Part shown: positions 8,172 through 17,064 of the stretch, piece by piece
How positions within the stretch are numbered: the stretch's first letter is position 1
How the letters are laid out: every line of letters begins with the position of its first letter
From: CAZWUW01 sp964636895
GTDB lineage: Bacteria > Bacillota > Thermincolia > Thermincolales > CAZWUW01
Length of the DNA: 35,994 bases
Direction of reading: 5' to 3'
NCBI GenBank assembly: GCA_964636895.1
Contig: CAZWUW010000021.1
Location: 1-35,994 of the forward strand
Translations under genes and position numbers: made by a program
Notes under the pieces: generated by a model
What the model was told of the DNA's origin: nothing
Seen by the model: the letters and a program-made list of their open reading frames with translations, nothing else
Databases searched by the model: none

Positions 8172-9428
8172 ATGGAAAAAATAAAAAAATTACTAGAAAA
8201 AAACTGGATAAGTTATTTTGTGGCATTGTTAGCTATGGGCGGTTCGGCGCTCGCTGTAATTTTTATCCCTAATTCTTTGTTTACCTTTCTCTTATTTACC
8301 GGTTCTTTGCTTTTGGTCTATTATTTGCCTATATCTCCCAAAGCGAGAGTTTTTTTCGTTTGTATCGGCACACTTATTCTGATGCCAATTATCGGTTCCT
8401 ATAACCAATACTATATGGATGTGGCCACCCAGGTGGGTATTTATGCGGCGCTGGCGCTTGGGTTGAATATAGTGGTGGGCTTTGCCGGCCTGCTGGATTT
8501 AGGCTATGTGGCCTTTTATGCCACGGGTGCTTATCTTTATGCTATCTTTGCCTCCGGTCAGGCGGCCAATTTTATCCCGGCGTCTGTTGCCGGATTTCCC
8601 TTGGCCGGGGAGTGGTTTTGGCTATTTTTACCTTTAAGTCTGGTGGCGGCTGGCATTACCGGTATTCTTCTTGGGCTGCCGGCGTTGCGGCTGAGAGGAG
8701 ACTATCTGGCTATTGTGACCCTGGGCTTCGGTGAAATTATCCGGATTGTATTGAACAACTTGGATAAACCGGTGAACATTACCAACGGGCCTAAGGGGAT
8801 AACTCCCATTCAGCCTCCCGAAATATTTGGATATACCCTGAATCAATCCATTCATTACTACTTCATTGTTATGGCCGTTGTTTTCTTTGTTATTTTCGTT
8901 ACCCGCCGGTTGGAGCATTCCAGGATTGGCCGGGCTTGGGCAGCTATCCGGGAAGATGAAGTGGCGGCCCGGGCCATGGGCATACCCCTTTTACGCACCA
9001 AATTGATGGCTTTTGCCATTGGTGCCTCCTTTGCCGGCGTGATGGGAGTTATCTTTGCCGCTAAACAAACCTTTATTGACCCTTCCAGTTTTGGTTTTAT
9101 GGAGTCTATCGGTGTATTAGCCATGGTTATCTTAGGCGGCATGGGCAGTATTCCCGGTGCTATTTTGGGTGCAACGGCAGTCGTTATGCTGCAGGCGCAG
9201 GTGCTAAAATCTTTTTCCGAATTCATAGCCCAGTTGCGGGACAGCGGTATCCTGAATATTCCTACGCAGTTGGAGCCGGCAAAGTTTGAGCGCTTAATTT
9301 TTGGCTTGATTCTGGTGGTCATGATGATTTTTCGTCCCCAGGGTTTAATTCCGGCTAAACGTCGGGAGATGAAGCTGCCGGAAGAAGAAACTGCCGCAGA
9401 CCATCCCGTTGTAAAGGGGGAGGGCTAG
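8172..9428 (+). CDS. livM: Branched-chain amino acid ABC transporter permease LivM
   Basis: Second membrane subunit (418 aa), longer than LivH because of extra N-terminal hydrophobic segments (about 13-80). The LivM core begins around ALALGLNIVVGFAGLLDLGY. It carries RLRGDYLAIVTLGFGEIIRI, the EDEVAARAMGI loop that contacts the ATPases, and the final family block AMVILGGMGSIPGAILG. AGGAGGAG overlaps the livH stop, giving tight coupling. The start of livG follows 3 nt after the stop. Nothing is truncated. Confidence 0.92.
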   Translation: MEKIKKLLEKNWISYFVALLAMGGSALAVIFIPNSLFTFLLFTGSLLLVYYLPISPKARVFFVCIGTLILMPIIGSYNQYYMDVATQVGIYAALALGLNIVVGFAGLLDLGYVAFYATGAYLYAIFASGQAANFIPASVAGFPLAGEWFWLFLPLSLVAAGITGILLGLPALRLRGDYLAIVTLGFGEIIRIVLNNLDKPVNITNGPKGITPIQPPEIFGYTLNQSIHYYFIVMAVVFFVIFVTRRLEHSRIGRAWAAIREDEVAARAMGIPLLRTKLMAFAIGASFAGVMGVIFAAKQTFIDPSSFGFMESIGVLAMVILGGMGSIPGAILGATAVVMLQAQVLKSFSEFIAQLRDSGILNIPTQLEPAKFERLIFGLILVVMMIFRPQGLIPAKRREMKLPEEETAADHPVVKGEG

Positions 9429-9431
9429 ACA

Positions 9432-10220
9432 ATGACTATATTGGCAGCTAAAGGTATAACTAAACGGTTTGGCGGGCTAACGGCCGTTAATCAAGTGGAC
9501 TTTGCCTTGGAACAGGGTCAGATTGCCAGTATTATCGGGCCCAACGGTGCCGGTAAAACAACTTTTTTTAATGTGATTACCGGTATTTACCAGCCTGAGG
9601 AGGGCAGTCTTACTTTTAACGGAAAAAGCCTGCTGGGGTTAAAGCCTGAACAAATTGCCACGCAGGGGATTAAGCGGACCTTTCAGAATATCCGTTTGTT
9701 TGCCAACCTGACAGTTGTCGAAAATGTATTGGTAGGCATGCATACCAAACTAAAAGAAAATTTGTTCAGTATTGTGTTAAAAACCCCCCAGGTCAGACGG
9801 GAAGAGCGTGATGCCCTGAAAAGAGCATACGATCTTCTGGCCTATGTAGGTTTAGCCGGCAAAGAAAATGAAATTGCCAAGAACCTGCCATACGGAGAAC
9901 AGCGCAAGCTGGAAATTGCCCGGGCGCTGGCCAGCCAGCCCAAAATTCTGCTGCTGGATGAACCCGCGGCCGGCATGAACCCCAAAGAAACAGTGGAAAT
10001 GAAGGATTTTATCAAACATATCAGGGATGATAAGGGACTCAGTATTTTGCTGATTGAGCACGACATCCACCTGGTTATGGGGGTTTCCGATACTGTAACC
10101 GTCTTGGATTACGGGGTTAACATTGCCAGCGGTTCTCCCGAGCAGGTTAGCAAAGACCCCAAGGTTATCGAGGCTTATCTGGGCCGTGGTGCCGCAGAAA
10201 TCGAAGAGAGGGGGGCGTAA
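9432..10220 (+). CDS. livG: Branched-chain amino acid ABC transporter ATP-binding protein LivG
   Basis: Cytoplasmic ATPase (262 aa). Walker A is GPNGAGKTT (36-44). The liv-type insertion before the signature is present, with helical residues around 95-130. The signature is the LivG variant PYGEQRKLEIARAL, and Walker B/D-loop reads LLLDEPAAGMNP. The H-loop is IEHDI. The ribosome site AAGGGGGAGG lies over the livM stop region. It works as a heterodimer with LivF, whose gene begins one base after this stop. Confidence 0.93.
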   Translation: MTILAAKGITKRFGGLTAVNQVDFALEQGQIASIIGPNGAGKTTFFNVITGIYQPEEGSLTFNGKSLLGLKPEQIATQGIKRTFQNIRLFANLTVVENVLVGMHTKLKENLFSIVLKTPQVRREERDALKRAYDLLAYVGLAGKENEIAKNLPYGEQRKLEIARALASQPKILLLDEPAAGMNPKETVEMKDFIKHIRDDKGLSILLIEHDIHLVMGVSDTVTVLDYGVNIASGSPEQVSKDPKVIEAYLGRGAAEIEERGA

Positions 10221-10221
10221 C

Positions 10222-10935
10222 TTGGCGCTTTTAAAACTTGATGATGTCTACGCCGGTTACGGGGCCATAGAAGCTCTACGGGGCATTTCGTTGACTGTTA
10301 ACGAGGGTGAAATCGTAACACTTATCGGATCAAATGGCGCAGGAAAGTCAACGACCTTAAAGACTATTTCCGGTTTAGTACAGGCCGGCAAGGGATCCAT
10401 TCAGTTTGCCGGGGAAGCTATTGAAAAACTGCCGTCTCATCTTATTGTTCAAAAAGGCATTGGGCATGTACCGGAGGGGCGTCGCATATTTCCCCGCATG
10501 ACTGTTTTGGAGAACCTGGAAATGGGTGCTTACGTTTCTAATGACAAACAGCAGTTTAAAGAAACCATGGCCAGGGTTATGGAATTGTTTCCCCGGCTTA
10601 AAGAGCGTCTTAGTCAGAAAGGCGGCACATTAAGCGGCGGTGAGCAGCAAATGCTGGCTATTGGCCGGGCATTGATGATGCGGCCCAGAATTTTGCTGCT
10701 GGACGAGCCGTCCATGGGGCTGGCTCCCCTGCTGGTAGAGCAGATTTTTGAAATTGTTAAAGAGCTCAATCATCAAGGCACGACTATTTTGCTGGTGGAG
10801 CAAAACGCCAACCAGGCTTTACAGATTGCCAGCCGGGGATATGTCATCGTTTCCGGCAGTATTATTTTAAATGATACGGCAGAAAACCTGCGCCATAATG
10901 ATATGGTCAGGGAAGCATACCTGGGAACGGCTTAA
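10222..10935 (+). CDS. livF: Branched-chain amino acid ABC transporter ATP-binding protein LivF
   Basis: Second ATPase (237 aa). Starting at TTG 10222 gives MALLKLDDVYAGYGAIEALR, the standard LivF N-terminus. The ribosome site is the G-rich run GAGAGGGGGG (10207-10216). An upstream in-frame extension to 10123 would lie wholly inside livG and is rejected. Walker A is GSNGAGKST, the signature LSGGEQQMLAIGRAL and Walker B ILLLDEPSMGLAP, all intact. It completes livKHMGF; the five genes are packed with 92 nt or less between them. Confidence 0.93.
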   Translation: MALLKLDDVYAGYGAIEALRGISLTVNEGEIVTLIGSNGAGKSTTLKTISGLVQAGKGSIQFAGEAIEKLPSHLIVQKGIGHVPEGRRIFPRMTVLENLEMGAYVSNDKQQFKETMARVMELFPRLKERLSQKGGTLSGGEQQMLAIGRALMMRPRILLLDEPSMGLAPLLVEQIFEIVKELNHQGTTILLVEQNANQALQIASRGYVIVSGSIILNDTAENLRHNDMVREAYLGTA

Positions 10936-10942
10936 CAGGCAT

Positions 10943-11839
10943 ATGCAGCAGCCTAAAGTTAATCCTTATCTGGCAGTCTTTCTCGGGGTAGTGGCAGTTT
11001 CTTTTTCCTCGCTGTTTGTCAAGCTGTCCACTGCTCATCCGTTTATAATTGCCTTTTATCGTTTGTTGCTGACATTTTTGATATTATTACCGTTGGGCTG
11101 GTCAGGAAAAATATCGGGGCTACGGCAAGTCTCCAGGCGGGACGCCTTGCTGGCGATGTTAAGCGGTGTTTTTCTGGCCTTGCATTTCATTACCTGGTTT
11201 ACATCGTTGCAGTATACCAGCATTGCCAGCTCAGTGGTGCTGGTGACCACCCAGCCGATTTTTGTAGTGCTTGGCTCTTTCTTTTTGTATAAGGAAAAAA
11301 TCGGCGTTAAGGCATTAATCGGTGGCGCTATTGCATTGTTCGGCAGTATTATAATCGGGGCCGCTGATTTTCAGTACGGCGGTAAAGCCTTGTTTGGTGA
11401 CTTTTTGGCCCTTACAGGTGCTGTAGCGGTTTCCGGGTATCTGATTATCGGGCGGGCGCTGCGGACGAAAATCAGTTTGTCTGTTTATACCTTTCTTACG
11501 TATGGCAGCAGCAGCCTTGTGCTGGGGCTGGTAGCCGGTATTACCGGTCAATCCTTTTATCCCTACGCGGCCCGGGAATGGCTGTTGTTTTTGGCACTGG
11601 CAGTTGTCTGTACTGTTCTGGGGCATACAGTGTTTAATTGGGCCTTACGTTACGTGCAGGCTTCTGTAATCGCCGTTGGTGTATTGGGTGAACCGGTCGG
11701 GGCGATTATCTGGGCGACAGTTTTCTTGGGGGAAAACCCCAGCGCCCGGCAACTTCTATCGGCAGCTATAATACTAGCCGGGCTATATATTTTTATCAAA
11801 GCTAGCGGTACATCTGAAAAAAAGCGCTCCGGGGACTAA
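10943..11839 (+). CDS. EamA/DMT family transporter
   Basis: Ten-helix drug/metabolite transporter (298 aa) built of two EamA repeats; the second repeat ends with GEPVGAIIWATVFLGE, a typical DMT C-terminal motif. Such proteins mostly export amino acids or other small metabolites; the substrate is unknown. I chose ATG 10943 because the upstream extension lies inside livF. The ribosome site is weak and the gap to livF is only 7 nt, so translation probably depends on livF. Its place at the end of the liv operon suggests, but does not prove, a role as an amino acid overflow exporter. The stop codon lies in the loop of the following terminator. Confidence 0.85.
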   Translation: MQQPKVNPYLAVFLGVVAVSFSSLFVKLSTAHPFIIAFYRLLLTFLILLPLGWSGKISGLRQVSRRDALLAMLSGVFLALHFITWFTSLQYTSIASSVVLVTTQPIFVVLGSFFLYKEKIGVKALIGGAIALFGSIIIGAADFQYGGKALFGDFLALTGAVAVSGYLIIGRALRTKISLSVYTFLTYGSSSLVLGLVAGITGQSFYPYAAREWLLFLALAVVCTVLGHTVFNWALRYVQASVIAVGVLGEPVGAIIWATVFLGENPSARQLLSAAIILAGLYIFIKASGTSEKKRSGD

Positions 11840-11855
11840 ACCCCGGAGCGCTTTT
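11820..11855. terminator. Bidirectional intrinsic terminator
   Basis: AAAGCGCTCCGGGG (11821-11834) pairs perfectly with CCCCGGAGCGCTTT (11841-11854) around a six-base loop that contains the TAA stop of the EamA gene. On the minus strand the stem is followed by seven Ts, and on the plus strand by four. It separates two convergent genes and should be strongest for the minus-strand gene. Confidence 0.85.
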
Positions 11856-11858
11856 GCG

Positions 11859-12587
11859 TCATTCTATATATGCGCACGGCCCGGTCGCGCATTTACCGCA
11901 AACCTCCACACAATCAAGATCCGCAAACAACCGATCATTTTCCAGGCACCTTTTGTAACACCGGTGCCGGTTCAATCCTTCCGGCGTCAGGGCTTGTTCC
12001 GGGCAAATTGTGCGGCAGTAACTACAGCCGCTATCTGCCGCACAGGTGTGGGTAATATCAGGCCTGGCATCGGGCTTAAGGGCAACATCCAAAATCATTG
12101 TCCCGAACCTGCCGGCACAGCCTTTGGCAGTAATTAGCAAATGATTTTGGCCAAAACTGCCCAGGCCGCAGGCATATGCCACATGCTTATGTGACCATTG
12201 CGCGGTAAGCCGCTCATTATCAAATTCATAAGTCGGCAGCAGCCAGGCGCATTTAATGCCATGCCTGACCAGCAAGCTGTTTAACCCCTGGCAGATTTCA
12301 TCAATCAAAATGTTGGTGAAGTGGTAGGCTTCTGCCCATGACCTGGCGGCAACAGTGCCTGGTCGGTTGGCCAGGCTGATTTCTTTTTTGTAGGGCAGAA
12401 AAAAAGCCAAGACGGTTTTGGCCCCCGGCAGTAAATCTGCCGGCAGCAGGTGCCGTTCGTCTACTACGGCCTTGAACCGGGTAAACATTTCGTCATCCGC
12501 TGCGGCGTATCCGGTCAAAGGGCGGCGGTATAGGCCAGGGGCCTGGGCTGCCCGGCCAGCAATATACTCTTCAATTAAATTTTTCAT
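11859..12587 (-). CDS. QueG-like double [4Fe-4S] cluster protein
   Basis: Cytoplasmic iron-sulfur protein (242 aa) resembling the epoxyqueuosine-reductase family. A DUF1730-like region includes AKTVLAFFLPYKKEI and the conserved stretch YACGLGSFGQNHLLI. A C-terminal ferredoxin-like part contains CSYCRTICP (CxxCxxxCP) and a second cysteine set, CVEVCGKCATGPC. It is clearly shorter than true QueG (about 370 aa), so it is more likely one of the small paralogues common in anaerobes, of unknown substrate, than the tRNA-modifying enzyme. The start at 12587 has GGGGTG upstream; an ATG 15 nt earlier (12602) lacks a ribosome site. Transcribed alone, divergent from sleB. Confidence 0.75.
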   Translation of the reverse strand: MKNLIEEYIAGRAAQAPGLYRRPLTGYAAADDEMFTRFKAVVDERHLLPADLLPGAKTVLAFFLPYKKEISLANRPGTVAARSWAEAYHFTNILIDEICQGLNSLLVRHGIKCAWLLPTYEFDNERLTAQWSHKHVAYACGLGSFGQNHLLITAKGCAGRFGTMILDVALKPDARPDITHTCAADSGCSYCRTICPEQALTPEGLNRHRCYKRCLENDRLFADLDCVEVCGKCATGPCAYIE

Positions 12588-12687
12588 AGTGGCACCCCGC
12601 ATTTTATCATGGTTCAGTGCAAGTCAGTAGTATAAAACACCCGGTTAGGTTAAAAATAACAGTATCACCGCAGAAAGGAAGGTAGAC

Positions 12688-13377
12688 ATGAAACAAAAAA
12701 AAATGCTCCTGATGATTACCGTAATTTTGGCGTTCCTGATTTCATTAAGCGCTGCGCGGGTTCTGTTGGCCCAGCCGCCTAATCTTTACTGGGGTTCAAC
12801 AGGCAAGGACGTTATTAACCTGCAGACCAAACTTAAACAGTGGGGATATTACAAAGGGGTTGTAGACGGAAACTTTGGCGCCAGTACGGCTGCAGCCGTA
12901 AAAGAGTTTCAGCGCAAAAACGGGATTTCGGCGGATGGTGTAGTCGGGCCGGGCACGTGGAGCGCTCTTGGGATAGGCGGCAAGCCCCGCCCGGTGACTT
13001 ATCAGCCCTCCCGGGGCGTATCCGCACGGGATGATGTTACCCTGCTGGCACGGCTGATCACCGCTGAGGCGGGGTCAGAATCATATACCGGACAGGTAGC
13101 GGTCGGTGCCGTAATCTTGAACCGGGTAGCCAGCTCGCAGTTTCCCAATACCCTGGCCGGCGTAATCTACCAGCCGGGTGCTTTTGAATCTGTTTCTAAC
13201 GGCACCGCCAATCAAGCGCCTTTTGAATCCAGCCTGCGGGCAGCCCAGGATGCTATGAACGGGTGGGACCCCACCGGCGGGGCGGTGTTCTTCTGGAACC
13301 CGTCCAAGCCGGTCACTCCCTGGATCTGGTCCCGGCAAATTATTACTACCATCGGCAAACATGTTTTTGCCAGATAA
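12688..13377 (+). CDS. sleB: Spore cortex-lytic enzyme SleB
   Basis: Germination-specific cortex hydrolase, a lytic transglycosylase acting on muramic-delta-lactam peptidoglycan (229 aa). It has a signal peptide (about 1-29), a peptidoglycan-binding domain of the PG_binding_1 type (about 37-95, with VDGNFGASTAAAVKEFQ), and a Hydrolase_2/SleB catalytic domain (about 116-229). The catalytic glutamate is expected to be Glu127 in LLARLITAEAGSE. Further conserved features are GAVILNRV and FFWNPSKP. The ATG follows AAGGAAGG. It forms an operon with ypeB, the standard pairing; the two proteins depend on each other in spores. No clear sigma-G promoter could be picked out in the 100 bases upstream. 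Confidence 0.93.
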   Translation: MKQKKMLLMITVILAFLISLSAARVLLAQPPNLYWGSTGKDVINLQTKLKQWGYYKGVVDGNFGASTAAAVKEFQRKNGISADGVVGPGTWSALGIGGKPRPVTYQPSRGVSARDDVTLLARLITAEAGSESYTGQVAVGAVILNRVASSQFPNTLAGVIYQPGAFESVSNGTANQAPFESSLRAAQDAMNGWDPTGGAVFFWNPSKPVTPWIWSRQIITTIGKHVFAR

Positions 13378-13395
13378 AGCATAGGAGGGAATCCC

Positions 13396-14757
13396 TTGAA
13401 AAGACCGTGGCAAGTGGTGACAATTGTGTTGGCCGTAATGACGGTGGGTATTGGATATTTGGGTTACAGCCAGTATTTACAAAAAAAGCTGCTGCAAACT
13501 CATTTGGCCAACCGGAATCAGAAGGCTTTTTTTGAAATGGTGGACCATGTGGAAAACATGGAGGTAATGATGGCCAAGGGGATGGTGGCAAATTCGCCCC
13601 GGCAGAACATACTGCTCTTTTCCGATCTTTGGCAGCAGGCCAATGCCGCCCAGGAAGACCTGGGGACATTGCCGATTAGTCATGCTACCCTAGGGCGGAC
13701 AGCCAAGTTTATTCAACAGGCAGGGGATTATGCTTTCTCTCTGGCCAAGCAAAATGCCCGCGGGATACCGGTTAAAAATAGCGAATGGAACAAGCTGGCC
13801 CGGCTGCATACGGAAGCGGGCGTACTTGGCTCGGAATTGCAGCAAATTCAAACCGAGGTCAATGACGGCCGGTTAACCTGGCGCGAAATTGGCGGGGAGG
13901 CCCGTGGCAGGCTAAACAGAGCCAACAAACAACTAGCGGCGGAAAGATTTACCCAGGTGGACAAGCGGATGCAGGAGTATCCCACCCTAATCTATGACGG
14001 CCCCTTCTCTGATCACATTAAGCGCCGTCAGCCCCTGGGACTGACCGGCCGGCAAATCACAGCCGCCGATGCCGGGTTGATAGCCTTGGACTTTGTAGGC
14101 GGCAGCACCCCAAAAAAGCATATTGTGGACAGAACATCAAAGGTTAATGGTATTATCCCGGCTTTTCGGGTCCATCTACGCCCGGCTGGCGGGCAGGGGG
14201 AAGAGGTAGTGCTGGACATCAGCCGCAAAGGCGGCCACGTTATTTGGATGTTAAATCCACGTACGGTGGGCAGCGCTACCCTGTCATCAACTGAAGCGAC
14301 TCAAAAAGCGGGCCAATTTCTGGCCAAGCACGGTAAGGTCGATATGGAAGCAACATATGCGCTGGCTCAGCGGAATAATACGGTTGTGATTTCCTTCGCC
14401 TATAAACAGGACAAAGTGCTGGTTTACTCTGACCTAATTAAAATTAAAGTGGCCTTGGATAACGGTGAGATTGTTGGCTATGAGGCTTTGGGCTATCTTA
14501 TGTCACATACGGTTAGAAAACTGCCCAAACCTCAAATAACCGCAAATGAGGCCCGGCGGGCGGTAAATCCGCGGCTGCAGGTCAATAAAACTGCTTTAAC
14601 CTTGATTCCGCTGGAAACTTTACAAGAAGTACTTTGCTATGAAATAAAAGGAACCCTGAATAATGACCCGTTTATCATTTATATAAATGCCGTAACCGGG
14701 GAGGAAGAGCGAATCCTGAAAGTCATTGAGACCAATGGTGGTCAAACAACGATGTAA
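13396..14757 (+). CDS. ypeB: Germination protein YpeB
   Basis: Spore inner-membrane partner of SleB (453 aa), needed for SleB placement and stability. It has one N-terminal membrane segment (about 7-25), a long helical region (about 30-200), and C-terminal repeated YpeB/PepSY domains (about 215-450), where the pattern of alternating beta strands with ITANEARRAVNP-type helices is visible. The start is TTG 13396 with AGGAGGGA at 13383-13390. It lies 18 nt after sleB. Length is close to that of Bacillus YpeB (about 450 aa). Only 24 bases separate its stop from that of the convergent PBP gene, and no strong terminator is visible there. Confidence 0.93.
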   Translation: MKRPWQVVTIVLAVMTVGIGYLGYSQYLQKKLLQTHLANRNQKAFFEMVDHVENMEVMMAKGMVANSPRQNILLFSDLWQQANAAQEDLGTLPISHATLGRTAKFIQQAGDYAFSLAKQNARGIPVKNSEWNKLARLHTEAGVLGSELQQIQTEVNDGRLTWREIGGEARGRLNRANKQLAAERFTQVDKRMQEYPTLIYDGPFSDHIKRRQPLGLTGRQITAADAGLIALDFVGGSTPKKHIVDRTSKVNGIIPAFRVHLRPAGGQGEEVVLDISRKGGHVIWMLNPRTVGSATLSSTEATQKAGQFLAKHGKVDMEATYALAQRNNTVVISFAYKQDKVLVYSDLIKIKVALDNGEIVGYEALGYLMSHTVRKLPKPQITANEARRAVNPRLQVNKTALTLIPLETLQEVLCYEIKGTLNNDPFIIYINAVTGEEERILKVIETNGGQTTM

Positions 14758-14781
14758 CCTGTTAAACCATGACGCAACCGG

Positions 14782-16809
14782 TTAGTCGTTTGCCCGCCAG
14801 CGTTCCAGCCATTCAAAGTACCGGGGCGCCTGCTCCACGCCGGGGGTGGGCATTTCCCCGGTTTCACGCTGTTCCGGGGTATTGGAATAATCATGCAAAC
14901 CACAGCTTTGGGTTGGCTCCGTACCGGATACAAAAGCAGCATTAATAACGTTAGGGGAATAAGGAGTAGCCAGTAACCCGGAATCAGCGCAAATATTTAC
15001 CCGGACAATGCCCTCCGGCACCTGAAAATCCCGGGCCGGCAGTTCTTTCAGCGCAGCGGCAATAAAACGCGCCCAGATGGGGGCGGCTATCCTGCCCCCC
15101 GAAGCGCCTACTGATTTACGGGGGTCGTCATAACCGATAAACACAGTAGCCACCAAGTCCGGGGTAAATCCGGCAAACCAGGCGTCCCGGTATTCCTGGG
15201 TAGTACCGGTTTTACCGGCGGCCGGGCGGTTTACAATCCCGGCTACGCTCGCTGCGGTGCCGCCCGGGGCTAATACTGACCGCATCATGTCGGTGACAAT
15301 AAATGCAGTTTTGGGATCCAGTACAGGTGTGATTTCCGGTTTATTCTCTTCCAGTACCCGGCCTTCCCTGTCCTTGATTTTCAAAACAAACAGGGGCTTG
15401 ACTTTTTTTCCGCCATTGGCCAGGGCGGCATAACCCTGATTGAGCTCCAACGGTGATACTTCTGAGGTGCCCAGTGAAATTGAAAGAAAGGGCCGTAAGT
15501 CGCTTTCAATCCCCATTTTTTGGGCGTAGTCAATTATGCTGGCAGGTTTGATTTCGTTCCCCAGCTTTACGGCTACAACATTATCGGAAATTGCCAGCGC
15601 TTCCTTCAGAGTAAAAGGTCGGTTATGATAAGGCGGGTTACCGTAATCTGTCGGTTGGTAAGGCGCCCCGCCGGTAACTGGAAATGTTGCCGGTTCGCAG
15701 GTTAGGGCTGTGCCGGCAGTATACCCCATATCAATGGCCGCCGTATACAGAAAAGGCTTAAAGGCTGAACCCGGTTGACGTTTGGCCATAGATGCCCGGT
15801 TAAATTTGGAGCGCGAGAAATCCCGGCCGCCCACCAGCGCCCGGATATACCCGTTAGTCGGGTCCATTGCCACCAGAGCGCCGTTTAGTTGCGCTGCCCG
15901 GCCGGTCAGACCTGCCGAAAAAGCGGTTTCCGCCGCTTTTTGCATGTCCAGGTTCAGGGTGGTCTCAATAGTTAACCCGCCGGTAAAAAGCAGGTGGGCA
16001 CCATTTTCATACTTAGATGTGACATATTTGACTACTTCGTCAATAAAATAAGCGGCTTTACTCTCGCTTTTCCCGGCCGAAGAGAGGACCAGTCTTTCGG
16101 CATAGGCTTGCTCCGCTTCCTTCTGCGCAATCATGCCCAGCTCCGCCATCCGGTTGAGAACAATTTTTTGCCGGTTTTTGGCCCCCTCCCAGTTTTGAAA
16201 CGGTGAATATGTATTAGGTGCCTTAGGCAGGCCGGCCAGCATAGCGCTTTCTGCCAGGTTCAGTTCCCGGGCTGGCTTGCCAAAGTATGTTTGAGCTGCC
16301 ACCTCAATGCCGTAAGCGCCGGCACCAAAATAAATCTGATTCAGATACATTTCCAAAATTTGCTCTTTGGAATATTTGCGTTCTAACTGCAGTGCCAGCA
16401 AAGCTTCTTTAAACTTGCGCGGAAAAGTTTTTTCCCTGGAAAGATAAAGGTTTTTAGCCGTTTGCTGAGTAATGGTGCTGCCGCCCTCGACAATCTTACC
16501 GGCTCTGATATTCTTTAGCATGGCCCTGGCAATACTGGTCAGGCTGAGCCCATAGTGCTTATAAAAACGGGCATCTTCCACAGCAATAAACGAATTTCGG
16601 GTAATCACAGGAATTTGCTCAATTGGGACCTGCACCCGATTTTCCCGGAACAGGGTAGTAATCACCTGGCCGTTGGCATCAAGAACCTTGGAAGCTGTTG
16701 CCACTTGTGTTTTGGGCAGCCCCGGCATAACAGCGCAGCCAGCCAGCAGAAATGAAAACAAAAGCGGCAACAGGAAGCATATCAGTTTTAGTCGGTTATT
16801 ATTGCGCAC
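14782..16809 (-). CDS. Class A penicillin-binding protein (PBP1A family) with a lipobox
   Basis: Bifunctional peptidoglycan synthase (675 aa). The GT51 glycosyltransferase domain (about 55-230) carries the catalytic glutamate in AVEDARFYKH (Glu78) and the GGSTITQQ motif. The transpeptidase domain (about 300-590) has S348-A-F-K351, S408-D-N410 and K533-T-G535, all intact. Oddly, the N-terminal hydrophobic segment ends in LLAGC (Cys25), a good lipobox, instead of running on as a plain signal anchor; lipidation is possible but unproven. The start is GTG 16809; GGCGGGA upstream is a modest ribosome site. A typical C-terminal extension is short here. It is transcribed alone, with a promoter candidate at 16843-16851. 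Confidence 0.92.
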   Translation of the reverse strand: MRNNNRLKLICFLLPLLFSFLLAGCAVMPGLPKTQVATASKVLDANGQVITTLFRENRVQVPIEQIPVITRNSFIAVEDARFYKHYGLSLTSIARAMLKNIRAGKIVEGGSTITQQTAKNLYLSREKTFPRKFKEALLALQLERKYSKEQILEMYLNQIYFGAGAYGIEVAAQTYFGKPARELNLAESAMLAGLPKAPNTYSPFQNWEGAKNRQKIVLNRMAELGMIAQKEAEQAYAERLVLSSAGKSESKAAYFIDEVVKYVTSKYENGAHLLFTGGLTIETTLNLDMQKAAETAFSAGLTGRAAQLNGALVAMDPTNGYIRALVGGRDFSRSKFNRASMAKRQPGSAFKPFLYTAAIDMGYTAGTALTCEPATFPVTGGAPYQPTDYGNPPYHNRPFTLKEALAISDNVVAVKLGNEIKPASIIDYAQKMGIESDLRPFLSISLGTSEVSPLELNQGYAALANGGKKVKPLFVLKIKDREGRVLEENKPEITPVLDPKTAFIVTDMMRSVLAPGGTAASVAGIVNRPAAGKTGTTQEYRDAWFAGFTPDLVATVFIGYDDPRKSVGASGGRIAAPIWARFIAAALKELPARDFQVPEGIVRVNICADSGLLATPYSPNVINAAFVSGTEPTQSCGLHDYSNTPEQRETGEMPTPGVEQAPRYFEWLERWRAND

Positions 16810-16842
16810 AGGTAATCCCGCCTGTCTTAAAAGTATACCTGT

Positions 16843-16851
16843 ATTATATCA
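16843..16851 (-). promoter_or_regulatory. Extended -10 promoter of the PBP gene
   Basis: On the minus strand TGATATAAT forms a perfect extended -10 element (TGn plus TATAAT) 33 bases before the GTG start of the PBP gene. No good -35 is visible, as expected for extended -10 promoters. Confidence 0.5.
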
Positions 16852-16917
16852 AAAACCTATTGCATTATGTGGAAAAAACAGTAGAAGAAAAATTATTAGT
16901 AAATTTTGAATATTTTA

Positions 16918-16947
16918 GCAGGAACATCGAAAGGGGATGGCGAATAT
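16918..16947 (+). promoter_or_regulatory. Candidate sigma-H promoter (site 2, ahead of the sensor kinase)
   Basis: GCAGGAACA (16918-16926), 12 bases, then GGCGAATAT (16939-16947). It matches the sigma-H pattern with exact AGGA and GAAT cores. The start point would be near 16954, about 110 nt before the kinase gene. In Bacillus the sporulation kinase gene kinA is sigma-H dependent, which makes this placement plausible. Confidence 0.55.
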
Positions 16948-16974
16948 AGAATATTTACTATTAAGTATGCATAT

Positions 16975-17016
16975 ATAACTTGATAGTATGTTCATATAAC
17001 TTGATAGTATGTTCAT
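16975..17016 (+). repeat. Perfect 21-bp tandem direct repeat ahead of the sensor kinase
   Basis: Two identical 21-base units (16975-16995 and 16996-17016) sit head to tail, with the core ACTTGATAGTATGTTCAT. A decayed third unit may follow to about 17035 (AAACCTGACA...TTCAT). Twenty-one bases is two helical turns, so proteins bound to each unit would face the same side of the DNA. The block lies between the sigma-H candidate and the kinase start, so it is either an operator array or part of the 5' leader. Confidence 0.75.
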
Positions 17017-17064
17017 AAAACCTGACACAATTCATGTTTACAAGTGACCCGGGGGTGTTGCAGC

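Noticed and set aside
12588..12687. Sigma-G promoter for sleB
   Set aside because: The gene is expected to be forespore-specific, but no pair of boxes with correct spacing could be found by eye, so none is claimed.
16810..16949. Short plus-strand frames between the PBP gene and the kinase
   Set aside because: They lack ribosome sites, lie over the PBP promoter and the sigma-H candidate, and have no recognisable protein features.
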